Shown here in pieces: positions 10,724-21,115 of a stretch of DNA of 22,500 bases. Made by a program: the position numbers and the translations under genes. The stretch's first letter is position 1, and each line of letters opens with the position of its first letter. The notes under the pieces are model-generated. The model did not search any database. It was not told where the DNA came from and was given only the letters and a program-made list of their open reading frames with translations. This DNA comes from Chrysomallon squamiferum (taxonomy: Eukaryota; Mollusca; Gastropoda; Neomphalida; Peltospiridae), in assembly GCA_012295275.1 (NCBI GenBank), contig CM022670.1, positions 41,940,474 to 41,962,973 on the forward strand, read 5' to 3'.

Positions 10724-11175
10724 AAGTGTTTTATAAATGTATGAAATATTATGTAAGTGTTTTGCAAATGTATACAATAGTATGTAAGTGTTTTGTAAAT
10801 GTATATAATAGTATGTAAGTGTTTTGTAAATGTGAGTAATATTATGTAAGTGTTTTTTAAATGTATTTAATATTATGTAAGTGTTTTGTAAATGTGTATA
10901 AGAGTTTGTAATTGTTATGTAAATGTATATAATAGTATGTAAGTGTTTTGTAAATGTATGTAACAGTATGTAAAGGTTTTGTAAAAGTGTATAAAAGTAT
11001 GTAAGTGTTTTGTAAATGTATATAATAGTAAGTAACTGTTTTGTAAATTTGTGTAATAGTATGTAAGTGTTTTGTAAATGTGTGTGCTAGTATGTGAGCA
11101 TTTTGTAAATGTATGTAATAGTATGTGAGTATTTTTGCAAATGTGTGTAATAGTAATTGAGTATTTTTGTAAATG
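10724..11175. repeat. 31-bp minisatellite, 15 diverged copies
   Basis: Fifteen units of about 31 bp with consensus TATGTAAGTGTTTTGTAAATG plus a variable GTATATAATAG-like tail. Copies differ at several sites, so the array looks older than the 41-bp array. A minus-strand open frame over it (Tyr/Thr/His/Lys-rich) is periodic and not a gene. Confidence 0.94.
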
Positions 11176-11454
11176 CAGTGCCGGATTAATTTCTATTGAC
11201 ACCCTAAGCATAGTTAAATTCTGGTGCCCCTTTTTAACAATTTTTAACACCTTTTAGTGTTTTGTGATCGCACCCTTTTCTGCTTTTTGTAATGCCGTTA
11301 GAACATCTTACTATACTTAATAACTGACCATTAACCATCGCAATTCTTACGCTGGAAAAAGACATTCATTGTAGTTACTTTGCTTAATGATTGATCCAGT
11401 GTTGACAGTTTGTACAATATCCCATAAAAAAATCACGGAATGGAAAATGTGCGT

Positions 11455-11557
11455 GGTGCCCCCTTCCTGTGATGCCCCCTTCCTGTGGTGCCCCCTTCCT
11501 GTGATGCCCCCTTCCTGTGATGCCCCCTTCCTGTGATGCCCCCTTCCCGTGGTGCCC
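11455..11557. repeat. 16-bp C-rich tandem repeat
   Basis: About six and a half copies of GRTGCCCCCTTCCTGT. It is followed by GGTGCCCTAAGCAGG, which echoes CACCCTAAGCATAG at about 11201 on the other side of a 250-bp unit. It lies about 65 bp past the exon C donor. Confidence 0.93.
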
Positions 11558-11621
11558 TAAGCAGGTGTTTATTTTGCTGTATGTTGAAGTGTTTGAGTGG
11601 ACGTGGTTGGAGGATACTCAC

Positions 11622-11809
11622 GTCTGAGCTGTCGTTGCTTGCACGACGCTTCCTCTCCGGGTGACCTCGACTGGTCAGTTTGTCTGACGGGGGAGACTTG
11701 GTGTCCAGGTGAAGTGACAGAGTTTTGTTCTCCTCCGGACTTCCTGGTTCCATCTCTGTAGTTGAAGCAATTCCTGGTGTGTTCATAACCATGTCCTCAC
11801 CACCAGAAT
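11622..11809 (-). CDS. NOL4: NOL4 exon C, Ser/Pro linker with basic KRR motif
   Basis: 188-nt exon with acceptor TTTAACTTTCAG and donor GTGAGT. It begins with two bases that complete a GAT codon from the upstream exon and ends in phase 0 at S-S-D. The peptide reads SGGEDMVMNTPG, then a Glu/Pro/Ser stretch (EMEPGSPEENK), LSLHLDTKSPPSDK, and a basic patch HPERKRRASNDSSD near the end. The KRRAS motif could be a nuclear-localisation or basophilic-kinase site; that is inference. In vertebrate NOL4 the equivalent linker just before the acidic stretch is also Ser/Lys/Pro-rich and weakly conserved. The exon is flanked downstream (lower coordinates) by a 16-bp C-rich repeat only about 65 bp past its donor. 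Confidence 0.85.
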
Positions 11810-12747
11810 CTGAAAGTTAAACAAACGTTTACTATTATTTTTATAAGTCTCTTGTTGTGTCTTTCTCTTTTTTCTCAGTAGCTTATCCTGTCATCTGAAA
11901 TACGTGGAACAAACTGTAACTTAATTAAATAAATTAAAAATTCGTGTCGATCGTTGTCAGTTTTTTGAGTTAACTGACCGGTGAGGTTCTGTGCCAGGTC
12001 AGTGACCCGGGACACGTATAATTCATTAAACACACACATAACTATAATTTCAGTTTGGTTTTAGGTTCATTAAAACAGAAACACACACATAACTAAAATT
12101 TCATTTTGGTTTTAGGTTGAGATCATAACTTTCCTCTAAGTAAAACAAAAATACTGAAGGAAGGAATCAGGAAGAGAAGAAAGTAGAGGCTATTTATAGA
12201 AGCAGAAACACAAGAATGTCGAGACGCGATTAGCAGAAGGTTAGTAGTTGAAATTAATTATAAAACATTTATGAAATAAAATGTTAGATTAAAATTTTAA
12301 AACCCCAAATGGAAAATAAAGTACACAGCTGCGAAAGTAAACTAAGAGCAGCGTATGATGCTAGGATAAATAGTTCAATAAGGTTTCTTTTTTCTTTTTT
12401 TTTTTTTAAATAACAAAAAAAAAAAAAAAATAATAATAATAAATAAATAAAAATAATAATAATAATAATAGTACAAATAATTAATATAGTAATAAATTCC
12501 TGACCTGAGAATTCAAGTAAGGAAAAACTAAACTCTAAACATGTCTCTTCAAAGACTGGGAAGAAAAACGAAGAACTAACGAATAAGAAAACAGCAAACG
12601 AAAGAAAAAAGAAACAAAGGATAAAGATAGTGTAGAAACAATGAAAGACAAAGAAAGGAAAAATAAAACAAAGTATCGCAATCATTCAACGTCACAGTTT
12701 AAATAAAGTTAATAAAACTGTTGTTTTTAACACAAACTTTTGTTTAC
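11810..12747 (-). other. NOL4 intron B/C (938 nt)
   Basis: GTAAAC...CTTTCAG intron, AT-rich. It has a T run and A/AAT-rich simple sequence at 12386-12472, and an imperfect direct repeat of about 45 bp (AACACACACATAACTA...TTTTAGGTT) at 12030-12072 and 12077-12118. Nothing gene-like. Confidence 0.75.
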
Positions 12748-12933
12748 CTGAAGTTTTTTGGGCGGTGGCAGGGCTGGTACTGTCAGTGAGAAAGCCACTG
12801 AGAATTGTCAGACGAGTTTTCAGAGCTGACATTTCGTTAAGACGCGAGCGACAGATCAAGTCATTGACATTCTTTTTGTTGTTTTTGCTCAAACAGTCCA
12901 GTTCTTTATTACAATTTTTTTTTAAATGTTTCT
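12748..12933 (-). CDS. NOL4: NOL4 exon B, Lys/Asn-rich linker (boundary uncertain)
   Basis: Proposed 186-nt exon. The 3' boundary is well supported: donor TCAG|GTAAAC leaves phase 1, and joining it to the next exon creates K-T-S-D-S-G-G-E-D in frame. The 5' boundary is less sure. I chose the acceptor CGTTGCAG|AGAAAC because it gives the phase-1 start that the preceding exon's donor requires. Other in-frame AGs, including one just before CTCTGAAAAC in the same phase, would make the exon shorter. The peptide has a Lys/Asn-rich start (HLKKNCNKE), then NVNDLICRSRLNEM and a TDSTSPATAQKTS tail. I recognise no vertebrate counterpart, so it may be lineage-specific or alternatively spliced. The polypyrimidine tract is mediocre. 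Confidence 0.52.
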
Positions 12934-14239
12934 CTGCAACGTTTTGTAACAATAAAATATCAGTAACAGAACAATTCGCACACCTTCTCTAATGAAAGGC
13001 TGTAATAAACAATAGGCTTGTAGTTTTATTTTAAGGGTTGATGAGAACTGCTTGTCCTGTTCCAAGATGTTAGGAATCTGTGTTAGCCTGACTCTGTGAG
13101 AAGTCACTGTATCGTTCCACTATCACTGACAAAGGAGGAAATGTCTAGAAGAATATTTAAGATTTCGTGTTCTCGCTTGTTTGGGTTTCCATGATCGGCA
13201 GACAAGCGTGTCACCCCGCTCACTCAGGTGTTAACAGCCAAAGCTAATCAAACAAAAATTCTTGTCCACCAAACAAAAATCGTTACGTTGTCAGTGAAAC
13301 GGCGCACTTCGATCAGTGAATGGATGTCACCCCCAACCAGCCTGTCTACTACCTGCACAGGTATAACGTTGTGGGCTAAAACTGCCTCGTGCTACGAAAC
13401 GTTTCCATGGTTACAAGCTCAATATAGAATGCTCATCGGCAACGGATTTGCAATTAAATCCGGGGTCCAGGAAGACCGCTGTGTTGAGAGGATTGGTCGC
13501 ACCCTGACAGCGGTGCTGGACATGCTTTCTGCCAGACGCTGCTCACGTTGTCACCACCGTGGCGCCACCGCTTCCACGACGTGTTCAGAGAGAGAGGTTT
13601 GGGCAGGGATGTGGAAAGCTCATTGTGAGAGAAATAAAAGCAGCGTGTATCGATCGTCAGATGAGGAACTCTGACTCCACACCTTAGATCCCTCGACTAA
13701 TTATCCCGCATTAGGCTCGGATTTGAACCCGACAATTGATGAATGGCGCTGTAGTTTTTCCTCGCCGAGGAGAACACAGACTTAATAAGACACTGCGCAG
13801 CACCAGATCCAGTCACGCACAAAAAACTATTATACCACGTTTACAGCATCCGCTGTGAATATTATTTTTTCTAAATCTCTATTGAACACTGGTATGTACT
13901 GAAGAACAAAAAGTTGCCACAACAGTAGGTTGTCTTTTTTTTTTTTTTTCTAGAAGCGTTTCATCTTGTCGCGAATTGTTATGTTCTAGAGCTAACAAAG
14001 AACTGACACTGGAAATATTGTTTTATGAACTGTTATGATAGCACACTCACATACAAATCATACCTAAACAATTGACTTCACCCTCCACATATCGATTTTA
14101 GATTTGCAAGCGTTTCGTTTAAACAGGAACCTGATAAAGATGAATGGAGTCGACTTCGGTTCTCTCACAAACAGTCTAACATGTCACAGTTAGTGCCAGG
14201 GTTCAAGAATCGCAGCCAATAGAAAACATTATATATAAG

Positions 14240-14625
14240 CAATTATATACATCATACATACATTACACACATACATACATACTTACATACATTACACACA
14301 TACATACATTCACACATACATAATACATTCATACATTCATATATACATACATACACACATACATACATACATTCATACATACATACATAACACATTCATA
14401 CATACATTACATACATACATACATACATACAAACATTACACACATACATACATACAAACATTACACACATACATACATACACACACATACACACACATAC
14501 TTACATACATACATACGTACATACATAACACATACATACATACATACATTCATATATACATACTTACATACATACATACGTACATACATAACACATACAT
14601 ACATACACACATATATACGTACACT
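14240..14625. repeat. (ACAT)n compound microsatellite
   Basis: About 385 bp of ACAT/ACAC tetranucleotides with scattered TTACACACAT interruptions. Two segments near 14505-14535 and 14565-14600 share the same CTTACATACATACATACGTACATACATAAC arrangement, suggesting an internal duplication of about 62 bp. Confidence 0.94.
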
Positions 14626-15566
14626 TACAGTGTGATTAAAAATATATAAAATAATCAGCTATGTAATAAACGGTAAAAATATAACTAATAAGAAAAATAA
14701 TAATAAATGCTTAAAGACATAATTACATAAAGAGAACTTTGAAAATAATGACCGACAGAAAAAGACTATCATCTCTTCGATACAAAACGAATTGCTCATG
14801 TTATTTAATTCGGAACATATCGGAAATGTCCGATTTATGAAAAATATCCGAGAAGTGACGAAGCCCATGGAACGGGTCGGAAGACAACATAGATCGAGCA
14901 GTGATTGATTGCGCGTGACACAGTCAGCCATGAAACACACAATAGAGATCGACTGGACAAACAAACAGCGGAACAAAGCTGTGTGATTAGACATCAGTTG
15001 TACCCACCACGTTAAATACAAGTTAAATTATCACAAAACGTCAGCCCTTGTTTCCTGTACAACATACCACTTTGTTTTTCACTTAGCAGTATAAATATAC
15101 GTACATATATAATTTAAGTTGGAATAAAAATATTTGTCCATTTTTAAATTTCAACTTTATAATTTCCATATGTTTTATACAGCCATCGTAGTAAATATTA
15201 AAGAAAAAAACAGAAGTAAATAGAACTAATTAACTAAATTAATAGATAAATAATTGTTTGACGATGTTATGACGTGTTATTACTGTATGGAGTATATATA
15301 AATGATATCATAATGTCATGACGTAATACAAGTAGCGTCTTTATCATTTTACTTTTAATTAGATGGCAGAAGGGTTGAATAATGAATGTAAAAAAAATAA
15401 TAATAAAAAGACAAATAAAGAAATAATGTGTTTTAATGTTCTTGCAATTATATATGGCGAATAATTTATGTTATTTATTTATTTACTTCACTTATTTACT
15501 TACTTATTTCTGTATTGGTTTATTTGTTTTGATATACTAACCGAGCAATAATTTGATCAAACTGGC

Positions 15567-15570
15567 AAGA

Positions 15571-15624
<54 letters not shown>

Positions 15625-15640
15625 TAATAAATATATACAT
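15567..15640. repeat. (AAT)n array
   Basis: About 17 near-perfect AAT triplets followed by AAATAAT sequence, in the long intron. Confidence 0.94.
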
Positions 15641-16247
15641 AAATATTTAAATAAATATATGAATGAAGAGGCAGATAACTTAAATAAAGATACTTCTACA
15701 GTTTTAGTTTAAATGTTCAATACACCTTACAAATATTATTAGAATATTGAAGATTCAGTCATTTTTGTTCAATCCTTTTTTAACTGTTATTATATATATT
15801 GTTATATTTTGGTGTACTTAAATATATGATTTTTACATGTTTTTTTTTTTGTTTGTTTTTTTTGCCGTGTGTGTTAAAGGTTTGCGTGCGTGTATTTGTG
15901 TATCCGTTTAAGAAGACAAGTATTAAAGGATTTATGGGGAAAAGTCTTGAATGAGAAGAAAGAATTGAAATAAAATGAAGTAACAACAAAGTGTTTTAAA
16001 TGAAATATTTACCACATCGATACGTATGAAGAATGAGCTGTATTTAGTTCAGACTCTTGTGTTCACTGCGCCAGCCTCTCGACAAGGCGCGGTGGAAAAA
16101 GGAAGCCGTGAGCACCGTGTTCGCTATTAGCAAGTAACCACGCAACGCGACCACCTCTGTTCCACACTGATCTGTTTACCAAACCAGGCACAATGAGACA
16201 AGTCGTTTCTTCCTGCACGCTCATCCTCTCTCGTACCAAGCCCCTAC

Positions 16248-16261
16248 GTTACCATGACAAC
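16248..16261. promoter_or_regulatory. RFX X-box-like motif
   Basis: GTTACCATGACAAC fits the RFX X-box pattern RYYNYY-N2-RRNRAC at every position. It lies in a GC-richer non-coding block of the long intron. Binding is inferred from the motif alone. Confidence 0.45.
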
Positions 16262-16751
16262 TGATGAATGCTTGTTCAGAAGGTGCGTTTCCAAGCAGAG
16301 GACGATTCCTGTCGTTACCCATTAAAGCTACCTTCTTTATGAGACATTACAATACCTGCTGGCCGACCATCATGCTTACTCATTCGACCGAAGCACCTGT
16401 ATAAAATTTTAAATACTTGATAATTTTTCCTCACAGAACTGTATCGATTGGGCTTTAGTTTGGAAAGCGGGGATAATTGCCCAAGTTATGAATACACTTT
16501 AGAAAACGCGGAGCCAAGGACCGGGCTCGCTCGCTCTGCAGGTAAAGCGCTATTGATCGGCGCGGAAGGTAGATGCCATCAACACATCACAAAGGTGTAC
16601 GTTCAGCGTACAAGAGCCTTTATGTGGGAACCGAGAAACAGCGGAGCAATTCTTAACTCTCGTCATCTGTTAACAACACATTTCTTCTTCTTTTTTTAAA
16701 AAAGAAACAACAGGAAATCATATCTATATCTGTATCTGTAACTATATCTAT

Positions 16752-17010
16752 ATGTGTGTGTGTGTGTGTGTGTAAATATAAGGCAAAGACAAAAACAAGT
16801 TTTGTATTTGTTGTTGTCTGTGTTTTATATGATTTATGTCAAAAAAAGAAATGAAAAGAAAATTATGAGAAGAAGAAGAAAACATGAATGAATAAAAAGA
16901 ATGAAAAGAAAGGATAAGAAATAAAGAAGAGATAATATGAGAAAGAAGAAAACAGAAATTAAAGGAAGAAGAAGAAGAAAGAAGAAGACGTATTTAAAAA
17001 AAAAAATCTG
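16752..17010. repeat. (TG)n followed by a purine-rich GAA/GA tract
   Basis: A short perfect TG run (16752-16773), then at 16835-17010 a strongly purine-biased stretch of AGAAGAAGAA and GAAAAG units with few pyrimidines. Nothing gene-like. Confidence 0.85.
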
Positions 17011-17521
17011 ATGGACGAGTTGGAATCTAATTTTGGGTGTTTGAAAAGAGGAAAGTTTTAAGGTTTCTGATCGATTTGGTTATCGGCGCGAGGTTTGACC
17101 TGCCTGTCAAGAGTTTAAACGGAAAGAAAATAGAAAACATAATTTTGACAACACGAAGAAGGGAATTTTATGGGTTAAGCGGTTCGTGGTGATAAATAAT
17201 TCACAAGTGCAGATTCAGATGTGGTTTTCAGTGAGGCGTTGTTCCCATGGTGAAACTGTGTGGAGTCGAGACTGCACCGTCATGAATAAACCTGGCAGTG
17301 GAGACGGGAGCCGGTTTATTGATCGCCAGTTCTAAGAGGAAGCCGAAAGCCAGAGCCGTGCTGCTGTCAGATTGTGGAGGGCCTCGCACTACATAATTTA
17401 TGAATCAGTTATCTCTGTTTCCAGTAGCAAGGTGATGAATAGCAGCCAGACAGCATGAATAATTTTAAACTTATCTTTTATTTCTTCTTACAACTGTCTT
17501 AACCGAGAGTCAAAACTCTTT

Positions 17522-17617
<96 letters not shown>

Positions 17618-17681
17618 CCTCCCTCCCTCTTCCTCCCTCCCTCTTCCCTCCCTCCCTCTTCCCTCCCTCCCTCTCTCTCTT
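17522..17681. repeat. (CT)n tract ending in CCCTCCCTCTT units
   Basis: About 90 bp of CT repeats, then CCTCCCTCCCTCTT repeated four times. The end resembles that of the tract at 1072-1452. Confidence 0.95.
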
Positions 17682-17755
17682 ATTTATGTTCGATTTGAAA
17701 GGCAAACAATTGCGGTAATACAAAATATTATCACTGATATAAATTCTTCGTTTAA

Positions 17756-17836
17756 ATTATCTATTTTATTTATTTTTATTTTTATTTTTATTTTTTTTAT
17801 TTCTATTTTTTATTTTATTTTATTTTATTTGTTTTT
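17756..17836. repeat. T-rich TTTTA repeats
   Basis: TTTTATTTTTA-type units, about 80 bp, on the plus strand. Low complexity only. Confidence 0.85.
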
Positions 17837-17939
17837 TTGATGGGTGATGTGTAAACTTCTTGGTAAGGGAAATACATGAAGTGTGTAGATAAACCTGAGA
17901 GCTGGTAGAGAGGGAGACAGAGAGAAACGCTGAGATATA

Positions 17940-18335
17940 CAGCCAAACAGAGAGACAGACAGCCATAGACAAAACACAGAGACAAATAGACAGACAGATT
18001 GACAGAGAGAACTGCAGAGATAGACAGACAGACAGAGAGACAGAGAGACAGACAGCCATAGACAAAACAAGAGACAAATAGACAGACAGATTGACAGAGA
18101 GAACTGCAGAGATAGACAGACAGACAGAGAGACAGAGAGACAGACAGCCATGACAAAACACAGAGATAGACAGACAGACAGAGCAGACAGACAGACAGAC
18201 AGAGAGACAGAGAGACAGACAGCCATAGACAAAACACAGAGACAAATAGACAGACAGATTGACAGAGAGAACTGCAGTCACAGACAGAGAGACAGAGAGA
18301 ACTGCAGAGACAGACAGAGAGACAGACAGAGAGCA
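17940..18335. repeat. (GACA)n-based higher-order repeat, unit about 92 bp
   Basis: GACA/GAGA tetranucleotides organised into a longer unit marked by GACAGACAGCCATAGACAAAAC. Markers fall at 17954, 18047, 18139 and 18214, so spacing is 93, 92 and 75 bp; the third unit is internally shortened. Long minus-strand open frames (Cys-Leu-Ser-Val-rich) are periodic artefacts. Confidence 0.94.
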
Positions 18336-20110
18336 TTGTGTGATTACTCAGGGAAAGTGATTTGTGTGATGAGTCTCCTGGGGACACTCGCATGTTACAC
18401 CCACTGAGTTCGTCTCCCGCGGGACGAAACTGAAGAAGGGTGAGGCAAGAAGACGCCAGAAAGTGAAAACTGGTTAAAACAGGATCAAAGGAAACTGAGT
18501 GACACACACGCAAATACACACACACACGTAAATACATACAGACGCACACACATATACATACATAATCAGAAAAACATAGATGAACTGTTTATATTGAATC
18601 CTATTTATAGAAATCACGAAGGACCTTTTGACGTATTCAGATGCAATATTCAAATGAAACAAATTTATGATTCAAATTGCGTACCAGAGCCATCACTATA
18701 TAATTTACAGTTCAGTTCAAAATAAAACAGTATACTTCCAAAACAAAGCTAAGTACATAAAAAATATCAAACTCATACAAACATCTGCACATGATCAAAA
18801 TATAATTTAACATAAAATTGTTTAAAAAAAAAATAAAAAAAAAAAAAAAATTTAAAAATAAAAATAAAAAAAATCAATGTACAGAATGCCAGACAAACTT
18901 GAAAAGCAGTCCAGTAACGTAATTGAAACCAGTTACATTAAACTACTCATACAGAAGGCCAGCATATACTCATTACTCAAACAACATCCTCGGAAACATG
19001 GCCTTACAACTCAAACAAAACACATGAAGATATAATACACAGAGCAAAAAACACCGCACATTAAAATATACTTAAAATTCAAACAGCATACAACAATAAT
19101 ATATTTTATGGCATAATTTCGAATGTACTTGCAGTGGACAAGTAGACGTCCTCCCCCCCCCGACCTAGTTAAAGTAGACGTGGTGACGTTAAGCCAGTAT
19201 GGCAGTAGGGAAAGGAGTAATTGATTATCGGACGTCAGGGTTTTTCTAGGCTTGAAAATACAATACGCAGTGATGAGAGGTGTTTTTCAGCTCAAACAGC
19301 TTCTTTGTACACTCCGCTCTTTGAGTCCAGCCAAACACCTGTGTCCAGCGCGTGCTGCAGCGCACACCGCGCATGCTCAAAACAGCTAATACTGGGTTAT
19401 ATGCGACCTCAAATTAAGAAAAGTGGAATTTTCTTTTTTTTTTTTTTTTTTTTTGTTTTTGTATCGCTATATAACAACCTGATTGTTACTGTTTACACAT
19501 ATTTACGTTAGTTCAACCGGTAAAACTGAAATAGCAACGCGGAGAGTCATCGTTCAAATCGTATGACAGGCAAAGAATTTTATTTTATTTTTCAAAATTG
19601 TTATTTAAAATTTTATACTGTTATTAATTTTACGTTACAACTTTTGTGTGAAAAACATAAAAAAATTATTTTCTGAAACATTTCAAATGAATTTCTGACT
19701 TCTCAGTTATGATGTTTGAAAGGTCCAATGATGTCAGAGAGAAGGTAAATAAGAAAACTGTACGAACTGTTAACAGTTTGATTAACCTCTTCTGACATAA
19801 TAACACTAACAGTTTAACTGTTTATTCTGGCACTAAAAGTGTACATAATATCAACAGTTTGTTTAACTTTTTCTAGAACTAAAACTGTACATAATAATTT
19901 TAACAATTTGCTTAACTTTTTCTAGAAGTATTTTTTTTAGACACAACGCTAACGTAAAGCAAGTTGACGGAGTTAAGTAATATTTACATTGAAAATGATG
20001 TGAACGTCTTAGAAAAGAAAAAAAAGTAAATAAGATAAAATATTATCCCGACTGAGAGACACCCACATAGTCAAAATCAATACCTGCAAGAAATCCATTC
20101 CACTTTTAGT

Positions 20111-20123
20111 GTTGCTTAGCAAC
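20111..20123. promoter_or_regulatory. Palindromic RFX X-box-like motif
   Basis: GTTGCTTAGCAAC is a perfect inverted repeat (GTTGCT-T-AGCAAC) and fits the X-box pattern with a 1-nt spacer. It is intronic, within otherwise AT-rich sequence. Confidence 0.45.
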
Positions 20124-20246
20124 GCGTCTACCTGTCGTTAATTCAGATGAACTAATTCGTTTAAAACTCAACTCCGTTTGCATCCTAAGTCGTTTTGCTG
20201 TTGTTGTTTTTCTACGTTAAAACAGGTAAAAGTTCTAATCAGTCTG

Positions 20247-20292
20247 TTTACGTGTAGGTCAGTGGTTAGACTGCTCGTCTCAGAAGTGAGAT
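20247..20292 (+). other. Possible tRNA-derived SINE head (A-box region)
   Basis: GTGTAGGTCAGTGGTTAGAC followed by TGCTCGTCTCAGAAGTGAGA resembles the D-arm/A-box and anticodon arm of a tRNA-type promoter. No B-box (GGTTCRAATCC) follows within the usual 30-40 bp, so any SINE is truncated or decayed. B-box-like words occur elsewhere in the intron (minus strand near 13718-13734; plus strand near 19550), unlinked to this one. Confidence 0.35.
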
Positions 20293-21102
20293 ATATATGT
20301 GTGTATTTAACACAACAATAATTATTATTATTTATCATTATTATCATCAAACACCGTGTCTCAGTGAGTATACACAAAAACAAAAAGGAAGAAAAAAAAC
20401 CAAAAAAAAAAACCGAACAAGCTGGACTGCTAGAGAAAAGACGAGGATCTACTCTATTCATCATTATTCCAAAACCCACGTGCTTGGAGTTGCTAACATT
20501 TAATATATAAATATTAATTCTTGTTTATATCGTAAAAACAAAACAGATTTTATGTTTTTTAAACCTGAATACTAAACACATCTGTTAATTAGGAGACAGC
20601 AAGTAAATGAAAGAAAAAGAAACTTTTTTAAAAACCAAAAATAAATTGTGATTGAAAAAAGAGAAACTATTTTTAAAGTTAATGTTTATCAAAATGTACA
20701 CTTTGTCACAAAAACAAAGAAACAAACTATATCACTCTTTTTCTAAATTAAAATGAAATAATAATAGCAAATAACGTACCTTTTCTTTTTTTCAGGAAGA
20801 AGAAGAAAAAAGAATTCTCTCTAATGAAAAAAGTTAACTGAGTGAAGAAACAAAAGACAAAATTCTAAAAAATCAATAACTCTAGATAATGGAGGAAAAC
20901 CCCTATCGGCAATAATGGAATATTAAAAAAGTTCGATTCACTGCATCCGTTCAATGGAAAAGGGTCATTTCGTGTCCCCATGGTTACCTTTTGTTCCTGT
21001 CGCGAGGGCCGCACGTGCCCCTTATACCTGCGAAGTAAAGAAAGAGAGGGGAACACATGTCGGTAATTGCAGGGACAGGTGCTCGCGGGGTCACGAAAAC
21101 AA

Positions 21103-21115
21103 CGCCATCTGGTGG
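21103..21115 (-). promoter_or_regulatory. CTCF-like core motif
   Basis: The minus strand reads CCACCAGATGGCG, which matches the CTCF core CCASYAGRKGGCR throughout. It sits in the GC-rich block 20940-21300. Flanking positions of the long CTCF motif match only partly. Confidence 0.4.

Noticed and set aside
13228-13674. 148-codon plus-strand open frame
   Set aside because: No recognisable domain, biased to no protein family, lies in an intron of the opposite-strand gene with no visible splice or promoter context.
13670-13760. Minus-strand tRNA-like T-arm word GGGTTCAAATCC
   Set aside because: No matching A-box, anticodon arm or acceptor stem could be folded around it; treated as chance or a decayed SINE trace.
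14659-15021. 120-codon minus-strand open frame considered as an exon
   Set aside because: No conserved features; begins beside a simple repeat and runs into AT-rich sequence.
17815-18549. Cys/Leu/Ser/Val-rich 244-codon frame resembling a membrane protein
   Set aside because: Arises from the GACA higher-order repeat; several overlapping frames give the same type of peptide.
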